Source of the DNA: Kingdonia uniflora
Taxonomy: Eukaryota > Streptophyta > Magnoliopsida > Ranunculales > Circaeasteraceae
DNA: 64,000 nucleotides
Assembly: GCA_014058105.1 (NCBI GenBank)
Contig: JACGCM010000376.1
Location: 434,001-498,000, forward strand
Reading direction: 5' to 3'
Shown: positions 1-13,104 of the stretch, piece after piece
How positions within the stretch are numbered: position 1 is the first letter of the stretch
How the letters are laid out: each line of letters begins with the position of its first letter
The notes under the pieces: model-generated
The model's database searches: none
What the model was told of the DNA's origin: nothing
The model's input: only the letters and a program-made list of their open reading frames with translations
Made by a program: the position numbers and the translations under genes

Positions 1-201
1 AATATCCTTAAGAAATTTTAAATTATTTTCTAAAAAATCCCATATTCTTATACTAACTCCTTAATTGTCATAAAACATCTTAACAGACTTCCAATGAAAT
101 ATTATTTCTTATCTTTATCGGGGGCAAATGATTATTTATGATTTTTCAATTTTATCTAACCTGTAATGAGTTGACTTTATCCTTAAATTTTTTTCTGACA
201 G

Positions 202-3200
202 TCTAATCGACGACGGAAAATTAATGGATGCTCTGGCTCTTTCTGATCGATGTTTGCGCAACGGAGCTTCAGATCAGCTACTTCAGTTACTAGTCGAACG
301 TGGCGTGGAAAACCACTCAGTTTCTGGCCAATTACTAGATTATGGAGCCAATAACATCTGGAGCAATAGTTGGCAGTATTGTTTACGTCTGAAAGATAAA
401 CAGCTTGCAGCTATACTTGCCCTCAAGTATAATCTTAACCCTTTCTACGTTATGATGAATACTTTTCTTATAGCAAGCGATTATTTATCGCTATTTTAAG
501 GTTATTTGTTTTATATGTAGTTCTGTTTGAGTTATTTTGAGTTACCCTCTTATGTTTTGAGGTCGTTTTTATTAGACCCGCCTGCACGAATTGGAATTAG
601 AGGTACCTCTTCTCACTTCAACAACTGAACAATAATGTGCAGACACTCCCTATCTTCTAAGGTTGTTCTGTGTTCTGAAATACCCCAGTTTGTTGCAAGG
701 GAGCACACAAGGAGGTTATCAATAAATGACCCCAAGACATAGGGGTATCTCCAATAGTCCCTAAGAAAATATCACACCAACCAATTAGGTCTCATACTAA
801 TCACCAGATCAACCAAACAGGTCCCACGATACAGAGTTGCCTCGAGATTCACAACAAAAGTAATAAAATCTCATTACCTTGAGATCTCAACGAATCATTT
901 TTTTTATAGCTACACCAAATAGGGCCTCGTTATCTCTGTGCTGGCACTTCAGTGACATGACAATCACTTTTAATGGATCTGCATTTAGTATTTAAAGATT
1001 TCTGTCATAGGTATCTGCATAGATGGGAACTTGATGCTGCTACAGATATTCTCACAATGTGCAGCTGCCACTTGATTCAAAGTGATCCACTTAGGAACGA
1101 GGTACATATATTTTCCTATTATTGATTTTTCTTGAATATTGAATCTTAGACGTTTAGGAGGAAGTGATTTATTAAATGTATATGGTATTAGCATTTAATT
1201 TGCTAGCATTACTTAGTGTTTACTTGAGTACACGTTTGCTGATTATGTCCTCAGGTCATGCAAATGAGACAAGCTCTGTATAGATACAGTCACATTCTAT
1301 CTGCAGATGATCGTTATAGCAGCTGGCAAGAGGTCACTATTTCTCCTCTTTCTTTAAATTATTATATAGTACAGTTCCAGCCTTCGAATTTCCCATTAAA
1401 CTTCTATATTGTAAAGTGAAAAATGTAAAATGGAGAATCCTAAAATTCCCAACTAATTACAATTTCCCACCAATGCTGTTTTACTTGTTCAGTTGATTTT
1501 CATGATTGCATCAAATGTTGTTATACCTATGTCAATCTTTGTTCGTATGTGATTTGTTTAATGAACCTTTTCGTATGTTTTTATGGATTTTTTGGACTGT
1601 TTCGTGTCTTATAGACATCTGGTTGATATTTTCAAAAATCATAAAATGAAGTTGATGCAGGAGCAAAGAGGATGACGGCGTCAGCTGACGTCATCACCCC
1701 ATTTCTTTAATCTTACTTAGACTACATCTCTCTCCTAGTTGATCAGGTTACCCACGAGTGTCTCACTAGTCCCATGTTTTTTACTTATTTATTTCTTCTT
1801 TTAGGAATTTGTTTATTAGTGTTAGTATTTAAGTGAGGGGTTGGACCTTCATCAACTAGTTAATGCTTTCGAGAAGAAAAATCTGTGATAGAGAATTTGA
1901 ATTTTCCCGTTGCTGCCTAATTGATTTCTTTTGGTGTTTTATCAATGTTGTTTGCTTCGCCGTCAACTTTAAATTGGCGGTTTAGGGTACTTAGTATCAC
2001 TTAAAAAATATAAATATGAGAAGTATTTTTGTGACTTTTCACTATCTTATCCTAACCTGTGCCTTTTGATAATCAAGAACTTCTGAATTATAGAAATCAA
2101 TCTACTTTACTCTATTTTTACTCCTTCCATTGTTAGAATTACTTTTTATTATTATTTTTTTCAGGTTGAAGTCGAATGCAAGAATGATCCTGAAGGTCTG
2201 GCACTTAGACTAGCTGGAAAAGGGGCTGTTTCTGCAGCTTTAGAAGTAGCTGAAAGTGCAGACTTATCTATAGAATTGCGAAGAGAACTTCAAGGGCGGC
2301 AACTTGTGAAATTGCTTACTGCGGATCCTCTTAATGGTGGAGGTCCAGCAGAAGCTTCGAGATTTCTTTCTTCATTAAGTGACCCCGATGATGCTCTCCC
2401 AGTGGCAATGGGTGCAATGCAACTGTTACCAAATCTTCGAACAAAGCAACTTCTTGTATATAATATTTCCTTGCATGTTCTTTCAAATTTATATTCGTAA
2501 GTTCATTCTTACTAATGTTTTTTCATTTGATCTACAAGGTTCACTTTTTCCTGAAGCGAAAAGCTGGGAATTTATCGGATATCGAGGTTTCTCGTCTTAA
2601 CTCGTGGGCATTGGGTCTTCGTGTTTTGGCAGCGTTGCCGTTGCCATGGCAGCAAAGGTGTTCTTCTTTGCATGAACACCCTCATTTGATTATAGAGGTT
2701 CTGCTGATGAGAAAGCAACTGCAGTCTGCGTCTTTGGTATTGTCTTTCTTATTGAAAACCTCTTGCATGCATTTACTAGTCATGTCTCTGTCAATGACGA
2801 GAGGTTATATGTTTCTTCTCACAACTCGTTGCTGATGATTTCTGATTCTTGTTTGCAGATCTTAAAAGAATTTCCTTCCTTGAGAGACAACAATCTAATA
2901 TTTGCATATTCGGCCAAAGCAATTGCTGTTTCTGTTAGTTCTCCCTCAAGGGAACAAAGAATATCTATCTCTGGTCCAAGACCTAAACAAAAATCAAGAG
3001 CGGGCATGCCTTCTAGGTCAAATTTTACCAATAGCCTCAGTAATTTGCAGAAAGAAGCTCGGAGAGCTTTTTCATGGACTGCTCGTGATACTGGAAATAA
3101 AACTGCACCTAAAGAGGTATACCGTAAACGAAAAAGCTCTGGACTGACTCCATCGGACAAAGGCGCTTGGGAGGCAATGACTGGTATTCAAGAGGACCGT

Positions 3201-6200
3201 ATTTCGATATACTCTGAAGACGGGCAAGACAGGCTTCCACCAGTTTCGATTGCTGAGGAATGGATCCTTACGGGTGACCTGAATAAGGACGATAGTGTTC
3301 GCTCGTCTCATCGATATGAAAGCGCCCCTGACGTAATCCTCTTTAAGGTATGGTAGGACAAGATTTATTTGCATATATTTAGAGATCTGAAAAAACTAAC
3401 ATATCGCCAGGTAGATTACCCTCTAGATACACTTACGAGTTCCCTGATTTGTAACTCGAGTATTGTGTAGTGTGGAAAAACACGAACCTTTCATATATTT
3501 CCATCTCTAAGGACATTAAGCTGTAGAATCATTAGGCAATAGATAAAGGTGGGTGGAAAAAGAAACTGTATATTCTCCTTGTTAGCATGTTATGAGCTGG
3601 TCCCTTAGTAAAACAGGCATTGATCTTGTTGGTTGCTTGCTTATGTCATGTGTTTGAGAATATAGTTTTGTTTTTTTTTTTTCAATTTGAAACATCATCA
3701 TAGGCTTAAACCACCAAGTTATGATGTTTTGAATTTACATTTTCTGAATGCTCTTGTGAGATCTTTAAATCTCATCAATAGTGATTTTTTTTTTTGCTTA
3801 TTGTTATTTGTAATGCCAAGTCACGTCCATGTCAGGAGTCTTAGGCACCCGTTTATGAGGCTAGATTAATAGCTAGTATAGTTTAGTGTTGATGGTACAT
3901 TGAATTAGGTGCTGAAGGCACCGAGTAGAAATGCTATCTTCATGGGACTAGAGTGCAGTGGAGCATGTTGAATGGGGTGACATAGGTGCAGTTTAACTGT
4001 GGATTTAACATAAAAGACACCATTATCGAGAAATATAGTGAGTAGTTAGGGCACCTCCAGCGCAGTGAAGTTCTAAAAGCGTGTGGATTGAGTGTTGGAG
4101 GTACTTGTTTAACGGATATGATTTTGACAGGGATAGTCATTGTCACAGGTTACTGCTAGTATATTAATGAAGGCTGGTTAGCTAGGCATTATAGAGCTAT
4201 CGTACCTTAAAGAATGTACTCATATATTACCAAAGACCTTTTGCAGTAGAATGTTAGTCCTTTAAAACCGTAAATAGTATGTCCTTTTAAATGTGTGCAC
4301 ACTGGAAGGGTACTAATTTAGATTGGGAATAATAATTTTCAGTAGAATGGTTATTCTGGATAACTGTGATTAATTTTCTATGTTTAAGCATACTGAGAGT
4401 GGTAATATTGATTTAAATATGTTCTACAGCTGTCTGGGTACTTGTTGAAGTTGGTATCTTACGTTTGTAGGCACTGCTTTCTTTGTGCTCTGATGAGTCA
4501 GTATCTGCTAAAGGTGCTCTAGACTTGTGCATTACTCAGATGAAGAACGTACTGAGCTCCCAACAGTTGCCTCTCCATGCATCCATGGAAACTCTGGGCC
4601 GAGCATATCATGCTACAGAAACATTTGTACAGGTATTTACCTTGGACAATTCTATTGTGAATAGCCTTGTAGTCCTTCAGACGGAAACCTGAGCCTTTTG
4701 ATTCTGACCAATTATTTTACTAAAAATGCCCTGATCTACTTGAGTATTTCTATTGTTTTAATGTAACTATACGTGTGGTTCTATTTAGCTCGATATGTGC
4801 TATCTTTTCAGGGTTCCAGCACAATATATAAAGCTAAAGGGCTAAAGCCACTGTGGCCAATAGCTATATGCCAGTGAGATATTATGAGATACATTTATCA
4901 CAGTATAGAGACCTTTTAATTTATTAGTACTAGTTCACACCAATGTAATATATTGCTATGGGTGGTTTACAACGCATCAGATTTCGGACGCAGCATCACT
5001 AATGGAAAAAAAATTATACCCTTCTCCTATACTCCTCATTTTTATCTGGAAAATAGAGGAAAACCGTATTTGCACTATGAGCACGCTAGAATTGTTGCAT
5101 CATAGGTATGTTTACTTCATCTGTCGTGCTGCGTGCAAAACTCTCACAGCTTTTAAAACCACCCATAATGCTATATGTCTGGAAACTGCTAGAATACTGT
5201 GATATCTAAAACATTTTGGGGTTCTGTTACTTGGTAAATAGCCATTAATACATATCCCAGGAGCTGTAATAACTGGTGTTTCTGTATATTCCATTTATTT
5301 ATTTTTCAAATTAAAACCCTGTACTAAAATGTTACATATGCAGGCATTGCTTTATTCCAAAGGCCAGCTTAGGAAACATGCTGGGGGTAATGAGTTATCA
5401 TTATCATCTGAAAGAAGTAGGGATCTCGATGATGGATCTTCCGATGCTGGCAGCTCCAGTGTTAGTAGTCAGTATTCGGATGAATTGTCCGAATTTATTT
5501 CACAAGCAGATACCTGGCTAGGACGAGCCGAGCTGCTTCAAAGTCTTCTAGGGTCAGGGATTGTTGCTTCTATTGATGATATCGCTGATAAAGAATCATC
5601 TGCACGTCTCCGCGACAGATTAATTGAAGATGAACGGTATAGCATGGCTGTGTACACGTGCAAAAAGTGTAAGGTTAGTACCCATTTGGGAGAATTCGGT
5701 TGTATATTTTCTTTTAAAAATATTTTGGGAATATTTTGAAATACCATTGTTAGGGTTCTTCCTATGTGTACTTGTTATACACTCAAATATTACATTTCAA
5801 ATGTCGTTTCCACTATTCAAATGTAGAACAACATTGCAACTTTTGCTAAAGAATAGCATTTACAACGTTTTCCGTCAATGCACGCAAATCAAAACGAATT
5901 GTGATTGGAGAACACGTCCATGCGACTTGAGACATGTCTCTCTGTCTATCTTTTCTCTCTCCATGTTGTTGCCAAAGGCACACATTTGTAAAGTAGTAGT
6001 GTCTGCCCACCTTCGTATGGTGGGGACAAAGGCACACCTTTGTAACATGGTAGTGCCAGCACACCAAGCTAGGATACATCAGATCAGCATCATTTGATGT
6101 TCTTTTTGGCAAATATTTGAAAGCTTGTGAGGATTCTTTCCTTGTCTGTAATTTTAATTTATTTTTAAATTTATGTTGTCTTTTGTGTTTCAGATTGACG

Positions 6201-9200
6201 CTTTTCCAGTATGGAATGCATGGGGACATGCTTTGATTCGGATGGAACACTATGCTCAAGCTCGCGTGAAATTCAAGTATGTCCTGTGCTTAAGTTAATT
6301 ATGTTAAGCTACCAAACATGGGGCTTACTTGTTATATTATATAAAACTATCAGGTGAGCTGTTGCAAAATTTCAGAATGTGACTATGGTATTAACCTTTT
6401 GTTTAGGCAAGCTTTGCAATTGTACAAGAGTGACCCTGCACCTGTCATTGTGGACATCATTAATACGATGGAAGGAGGCCCACCAGTTGACGTTTCAGCA
6501 GTCCGCACCATGTAAGCTAGAATACAGTGAAGCGTAATTTACAAAATCATTCATTCTAACCCTAAACAAAATAATTACTTCTCTTCTTCTGATTAATATA
6601 ATGTGATTTGAATATCTCAATTGCAAATGCAGGTACGAACATTTAGCTAAAAGTGCACCAACGATTTTGGATGATTCTCTTTCTGCCGACTCATACCTTA
6701 ATGTTCTATATATGCCATCTACATTTCCACGTTCTGAGAGGTCAAGACGGTTTCAAGTATCTGCAAGTAGTAATTCCAATTCATCTAATTATGATATAGA
6801 TGAAGGTCCTCGCAGCAATTTGGAAAGTATTCGATATCTCGAGTGCATTAACTATTTACAAGAAGTAAGCTGAAACTTAGATCTCTTTGTTCATTATGTT
6901 TAGCAGTTTGTCAATAATATGTGTTGTATAAGACTCACCATTTGTTAAGTATCTGACGTTGTACTTTGGCATATTTAACAATATGTAAATCATTTAACAG
7001 ACATATTTTCCTGTTCTGACTCTATTGTATACCATTGCTAAGGGTTCGCTTCTTTCCTTTTTCAGTATGCACGCCAGCACATACTTAGCTTTATGTTCAA
7101 GCACGGTCACTACAATGATGCTTGCCTGCTGTTTTTTCCTCCAAATGCCATTCCTTTACCTCCTCTATCATCAACACTGGGAGTAGTTACTCCATCTTCA
7201 TCCCCTCAACGACATGATCCTTTGGCAACAGATTATGGGACAATTGACGATTTATGTGACATGTGCATTGGATATGGTGTTATGGCTGTTTTGGAGCAAG
7301 TTGTTTCCTCTAGAGTAGCATCTACATTACCACAAGATGTAGCCATAAATCAGCACACTTCTGCGGCACTTACTCGTATATGTATTTATTGTGAAACCCA
7401 TAGGCACTTCAATTATCTTTACAACTTTCAGGTACACTACTTTCTTCTATAACTTTTTTCCTTCTTTTTTCGGAATGACTGGTCATTCCAAAACACGAGT
7501 TTCAGATTACATGTCGTGGTTGTCAAAAACTGATATTTACACGATATATCTTGGAATATTTATTGTTTTTATGTATAGAAGAATCATCATATCCACTCAA
7601 GTGGTAAAAGTGAATCATTTTTATTTTAAAAGGTACACATAATACATCATTATTAACTAGTCAATTGAAACCTGTGATGCAAAATATAACCCAAAGGGTA
7701 AAGGAAATCACAGAAGCGAATCAAAATACAAATATACAATCGCCACTCTACTAAGTTCATGTTTTCTGCCTAAAAATATCAGTCATTCATGAACAATTTT
7801 TTTGTTCTATTCGAACAATCACGTATTTATGAGTGCTTATATCTCTAATTTAGCGTATAAATGTTACCCACAATTTCTTCCTTGTTTCCACATTCTATGA
7901 CCATGATTATACGGTATCTTCAGTCAAGGGATTTAAACTATATATTTGATGGCTCAGGTAATTAACAAGGATTATGTTGCTGCTGGACTTTGCTGTATCC
8001 AGCTATTTATGAATTCCTTGTGTCAAGAGGAAGCTGTAAAACATTTGGAACATGCAAAGGTTTGTTCCACGTTGATATCAAGATATATTATCTAATATAT
8101 CGGTTGTCGTCTTGTTGGATGAACCTATAAAACAGGAGATGACTAGCAGAGATTTCAATTAAAAAGATGCGAGTCCTTGGATAAGGTTTTGGTGATCGCA
8201 ATCTAATCCAGATTTTTTCTATTCAAACATGATGAAATAAGGCAAATCTTTAAAAAAAATCCTAGAGATGAGATGACGCAAAACTGTAATTATGTTGCAA
8301 TGTGGAATGTGCACCCCCAACACCTGAAGTTCTTCGGTATTGAGTGTTGATAAAAACTTCATATTTGAAGTGTCTAAAAAACCTTTATTTTAAGAGGATA
8401 AGTTTTATAAAATAGCAATGGGAACTCTTCTTTCTGTGAGAAGTGTAATATATCCTCCAAGTTTTTTATGACGAATAGAATGATATATCCTCCATGTTTT
8501 TCTCTAATAATCATTTCTGATGCAACATTGCATACTTTAGCTATTCCCCATCCTATTAGTAATTATATTTCATTTGGATGTAGATGCATTTTGATGAAGG
8601 ACTGTCAGCACGACACAGAGCAGGAGAATCTACGAAGCTTGTCACAAAGGGTGTCCGTGGAAAAAGTGCCTCGGAAAAGCTTACTGAGGAGGGGCTTGTC
8701 AAGTTCTCTGCTCGAGTAGCAATCCAGGTATGTTGCTGCTTGCACTAAAACCTATTTTTAATGAGTAAAAACACTATAGATTCAGCATCTTGTTTGGTTG
8801 CTTTGGTGTGACTTTATGCATGTGTTGGCCTCTGTTTATATTTCCGTCAATGGCTCCTGTATTTTTACCGTTTAGTTGGGGTTTCTCAGAGAATTTTAGG
8901 GTGCAACACGATGAGGCGTATACGTGGTGTGATACATATTCATAAGGTTTCCTTACTTCTCTACGACTTACCTGAATAATGTTATTGCTATGGCAAGATA
9001 CGTGGGACACTTTAAAAAATACATCGAAAATCGGCACAGAACTTTTCTCGATTAGGGTTTGAGAGACTATGGAACTTTAACAAGACACAGAAAATCAAGC
9101 TAATCGTGGTGAATCCAGCACAGATGCTGGTACGACAAAGAATCTAAATGGAGATTTGAATCAAATTGAAGCTAGGACACCATTGGATGCTGCTGAAAAC

Positions 9201-12200
9201 TTCTGATGGTGTAGAGAAGAATCTCAATAGAGTTTCTTATGCTTCAATATAGATGGAGGGCAAATCCTTTCTTTACGCAAATCTATAAGAGATCCCTATT
9301 CCTAGTAAAAGTTGTGGATATGCTCGAAATCCCTACTGGACCCCTTGACTGATAACTTGAAACTTAATTATCAGGTCTGGTAGATTGTGTTGACTTACAA
9401 AACTCCACTTATGCTGATATCAGAACTAAACTGCTAAAACTCTGGGCGCTTGCAGGAAGATGCAAGATTAGCCCCACTTGGGTAGTGTTACTTCACCATT
9501 AAATGAACAATGATGGGGATAAAAAGGCTTGTTGGGTTAGGGTGCCTTGGTTTGTTGAACTTATTGGTAAATATAGCTCATATATTGGTAGTTCATGTTC
9601 TGATTATTTTTAATTGACATGGAAATCAAGAAGCATGTGTTTATAAGGTTTAAACATGTAAAGGTTGCATCACTTTGTTGGGTTTAAGGGAAAATAAATA
9701 TCCTTGATGGTTTAATGTGAGAGTGTTGGATATTTTACCTCTACTATAAAGGAAACCAAGTGGATATGTAGTTTTATTTAAAAATTACAAATGTTGGTCC
9801 ATGATTTATTTATATATGCTTTCGATGCACTCACATATTCATACTAATGAAGAGTTTTATCATTTGTGATTTTTCTTTACTTCGAGTATCACGTTCTATG
9901 TAAATTTTACCCTATTCAAGACTTTGTAGGTGGATGTTGTGAGATCCTTCAATGACGTAGGTGGATCACAGTGGAAACACTCTCTTTTTGGAAGCCCCAC
10001 TGACCCTGAAACCTTCAGGTTTGTATTACTGTATTTTAGAGCAACCTGTGAACTACTGTTTTTCACTTCAGTCCCAGTTTTAGCAGTTTTCATCATTGAG
10101 TTTTTCTCTTTGCAGACGAAGGTGTGAAATTGCGGAGACTCTTACGGAGAAGAACTTTGACTTGGCTTTTCAATTGATCTATGAATTTAATCTTCCTGGT
10201 ATGAGTTATTACATCATTCACGACTTCCTTTTTTTCATGTTGGTAGTTAATTTATACTTGTGTCTCGCTTTGATAGGTATACACTATCTTACTTTTTTTG
10301 TTCTATATATGCAGCTGTTGATATTTATGCGGCAGTTGCAGCATCTCTTGCCGAGAGAAAGAAGGGTGGCCAATTGACAGAGTTTTTCAGAAATATTAAA
10401 GGAACAATTGATGATGATGATTGGGACCAGGTAATGTTAAATGCTCATGTTTTCCAGGTATATAGTCTATCAGTAATAGCTGGAATAAATTGGAAGATGC
10501 CCATATTTTTGTCACAAAAACCATGGAGAGAAATGATAAAGACTCTGGTTCTTATACTTAGTCTTATTTTAGAACAATGGCTAGCTATTATCTTCCTTTG
10601 ATAGTGTACACAGAAAAACTTTTTATTTCAAAAACTCTGTACGGTCTGGAAATTAGTAGTTAAGAGTTTGCCAACTTGAACGGGTTGGTGCAACATACCA
10701 AGGCGTTAATGATATTGATGCAAATATAGCGTGATGCTATAATCTACGGTGTAAAGGAGTGGGTTAGTGGTGTCATGCAACGTCCCATTTGTTCACATGT
10801 TCCCATGTTCCCATGCTTTTGTTAATTATTAACTACGTTTTAATCTCTATTTAATCCATTTGGTTATGTTAATGGAAAATATAGCAGTTAGTCTATCAGT
10901 GTCTGAAATTTATCTTTTTTGAAGACGGAAATAGTGTGAAATTTATCTTTTTTGAAGACGGAAATAGTGTGAAATTTATCTTTTTTGAAGACGGAAATAG
11001 TGTGAAATTTATCTTTTTTGAAGACGGAAATAGTGTGAAATTTATCTTTTATGAAAACGAAAATAGTGTGAAATTTATCTAATACACCATGTCGTATAAG
11101 GTCTAATTGAGTTGGGAATCTAGTAGACTAGGATTAAGTTAGTTTCGGTTCACTTTTACCCTTCATTTTGTGGATGCTTGTAGTGGATACAGTTTCCATA
11201 GATTGGCCAGGCATTCTATTCAAAGCTTTATGCGCATTTTAAGATCTATAATTCCTTTGAGGTTATTACTAAATTGAAGTTTTACCATATTTTGTAATTG
11301 TTTAGGTCTTGGGAGCAGCCATTAATGTTTATGCCAACCGACACAAAGAGCGCCCTGATCGTCTAATTGATATGTTAACAAGCAGCCACAGGTAATGCTC
11401 ATTCGCAATATTTGATACTAAAAATGCCACTTAACTTTAAATTAGATGGAGCAATCAGGTTAGAGAAATGGGTGGGGAAGGGGGGAAAACAGGGATTTGT
11501 TTCTGTTATTAATATGCCTTTGTGTTCTGATCTTGATTTTGGTTTATAGGAAAGTGCTAGCTTGCGTAGTTTGTGGTCGTTTGAAGAGTGCCTTCCAAAT
11601 TGCTTCTCGAAGTGGAAGCGTTGCTGATGTTCAGTATGTAGCCCATCAGGTTATTTTCTTTAAACTAAGAAAATTGTTTTGTTTAACGTACTCTACACTA
11701 GATAGATCTGTGCTGGCGGTAATTTTGATGAGAGGTGTGTATTAAAGGAAATAACCATGAAAAGGTTCGAAAGTATCAAAGAGACTGTAGAAATATGGGT
11801 TTTCGGAGTCAGGCTATATTTTCACCGCAGCTTGAGGTTATATCCTTAGTTTGTAAGCCTTGCCTAAGGTACCTCGTGAAGGTTCGTGCCTTGAGGTTAG
11901 ATGGGTTATTCGTCCTGAAGTGCTCCTCAAGTTACTTTCACTTGGATTGTTACACCTCTCTCATTTTCATGGTATTTTAGATCTTCAATGGAAATAAGTA
12001 CAACTGAAATAGTAATAAGACTTATAATCGTAGTCTGATTCCAATATTACCCTGAAGGTAAGCTGTAGTATATAGATCGTACATTTTTGTATTATTTTTT
12101 CTAGTTTATGGTGATGCCAATTTGAAACTATATTTTAAATTTGCGTGTTTATGATCTGCAGGCACTACATGCAAATGCCCTCCCTGTGCTCGATATGTGC

Positions 12201-12227
12201 AAACAATGGTTGGCTCAATATATGTAA
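202..12227 (+). CDS. ZFYVE26/spastizin-like protein, C-terminal half (5' end outside window)
   Basis: Twenty exons join in one frame: 202-426, 1011-1101, 1255-1332, 2165-2455, 2539-2736, 2859-3347, 4471-4632, 5344-5673, 6194-6276, 6407-6511, 6633-6864, 7066-7431, 7958-8059, 8584-8727, 9930-10018, 10116-10198, 10315-10430, 11306-11391, 11550-11649, 12162-12227. All junctions are GT-AG and phase-consistent, giving about 1,144 residues and a TAA stop after ...WLAQYM. The plant homologue (Arabidopsis At2g25730, annotated as a zinc finger FYVE domain protein) is, from memory, about 2,460 residues, so about half is missing upstream. No FYVE finger is in view. What is seen is alpha-helical repeat protein, including [35 protein letters not shown] and [20 protein letters not shown], with a serine-rich linker ([19 protein letters not shown]). 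Animal ZFYVE26 acts in endolysosome and autophagic lysosome reformation and in cytokinesis. A trafficking role in plants is inference from homology. Confidence 0.9.
10903..11080. repeat. 33-bp minisatellite, about 5.4 copies, in an intron
   Basis: Direct tandem units of 33 bp start at 10903, 10936, 10969, 11002 and 11035, with a partial sixth at 11068. Each contains ATTTATCTTTTTTGAAGACG. Units 2-4 are identical; unit 5 carries a few substitutions. The array lies in the intron 10431-11305 of the ZFYVE26-like gene, so it does not alter the protein. Confidence 0.95.
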
Positions 12228-12743
12228 CCTCTAACGTGTGTTCATTGTTGTCAAAAAGTTCTAAAAGGATTGCAGTCGTGATTACTTAGACAGGAAGGGG
12301 ATGGATGACTGCACATGTTATTCCTTTGGTGTACATTTTGTATACGAGATATATTACTAATCGGAAAAAGAAAAAACAATTTATAGGGGAATAATGTGTT
12401 CTACTATTTACCACTTGAGCTAACTTTCTTTGATGTCATTAGAATAAAGAAAAATGTACATATCTTTTTTTAAATATTTTTGTATATACCTATATAAGCA
12501 TTTTTTAACAAAATTGTTAGGGGGGGGGGACCGCCACGATCGCCCCCCCTCTAAATCCGCCCCTGAGTGTGCAGATGCAAAGAGTTGGATATAAAATGAT
12601 TTGATAGTAGGTCCTGTAATTACTTGCAGTATTTGCCTTCAAATGATTGATCGATGTTGATGCTCAATCACTCAACCTCTAAGCCAAATCTATCTTTTGC
12701 AACTCTAAAAAAAAAAACCTAACCCGAACATTCTTGAGGTTAA
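12228..12743. other. 3' flank of the ZFYVE26-like gene
   Basis: Presumed 3' UTR and downstream spacer. It is AT-rich and has no coding potential that I can support. At 12521-12564 a G run (GTTAGGGGGGGGGACC) faces a C run that ends CTAAATCCGCCCCTG. The latter resembles the reverse complement of a hAT-type terminus (CAGGGGCGGAT), but no partner end or 8-bp duplication was found. Confidence 0.5.
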
Positions 12744-13104
12744 GAGCATCTCCAGCAGGGTTTGGGTTTGAGTTTCTCTCCCAGCAGCGAAAAAATAGGT
12801 GTGGGTTGGCTGAGCTAGACGTGTCAGAACCCAACCGAGTTTGAGCTCAAACTCAAAAAAATGAGTTTGGCGGTGTTTTGATTATCGTGCGGTGTTTTGA
12901 TTTCCACTGCGTTTAAACATTTTTTAATAATTTTTTATTGATGTTTGAAAGAGATGAATAGTTGCGCAGACTTAAGATTACCGCGCGGACTAAATTAAAT
13001 ATTAAAAAACTCAAACTCACTGCTTGCTGGAAAAAGGTTGGGTTTTTTGTGGGCCAACATGCCAGAGCCCACACCCAAACCCGCACTCGCTGGTGGATAT
13101 GCTC
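12744..13104. mobile_element. PIF/Harbinger-like MITE with TAA target duplication
   Basis: The element is 361 bp and non-coding. Its left end is GAGCATCTCCAGCAGGG; the right end reads GAGCATATCCACCAGCG on the other strand, and the similarity continues inward as GGGTTTGGGT on both sides. It is flanked by TAA on the left (12741-12743) and TAA on the right (13105-13107). A 3-bp TAA/TTA duplication is typical of PIF/Harbinger. The GAGCATCTC terminus and the TAA duplication match the large Harbinger element at 47578-53735, so an element of that group may have mobilised it. Confidence 0.8.

Noticed and set aside
4030..4115. Mini inverted repeat GGCACCTCCAGCGC / GTGTTGGAGGTAC in an intron
   Set aside because: The pair is too short and imperfect, with no target duplication, to call a mobile element.
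9040..9560. Possible LINE-like coding remnant in the intron 8728-9929
   Set aside because: Short stretches hint at coding sequence, but stops are frequent and no motif of a LINE ORF could be secured.
10903..11080. CRISPR-like spaced repeat
   Set aside because: The units are head-to-tail without spacers, in a plant intron; it is a minisatellite.
12521..12564. hAT-like terminus CTAAATCCGCCCCTG next to G and C runs
   Set aside because: No matching left end and no 8-bp duplication could be located.
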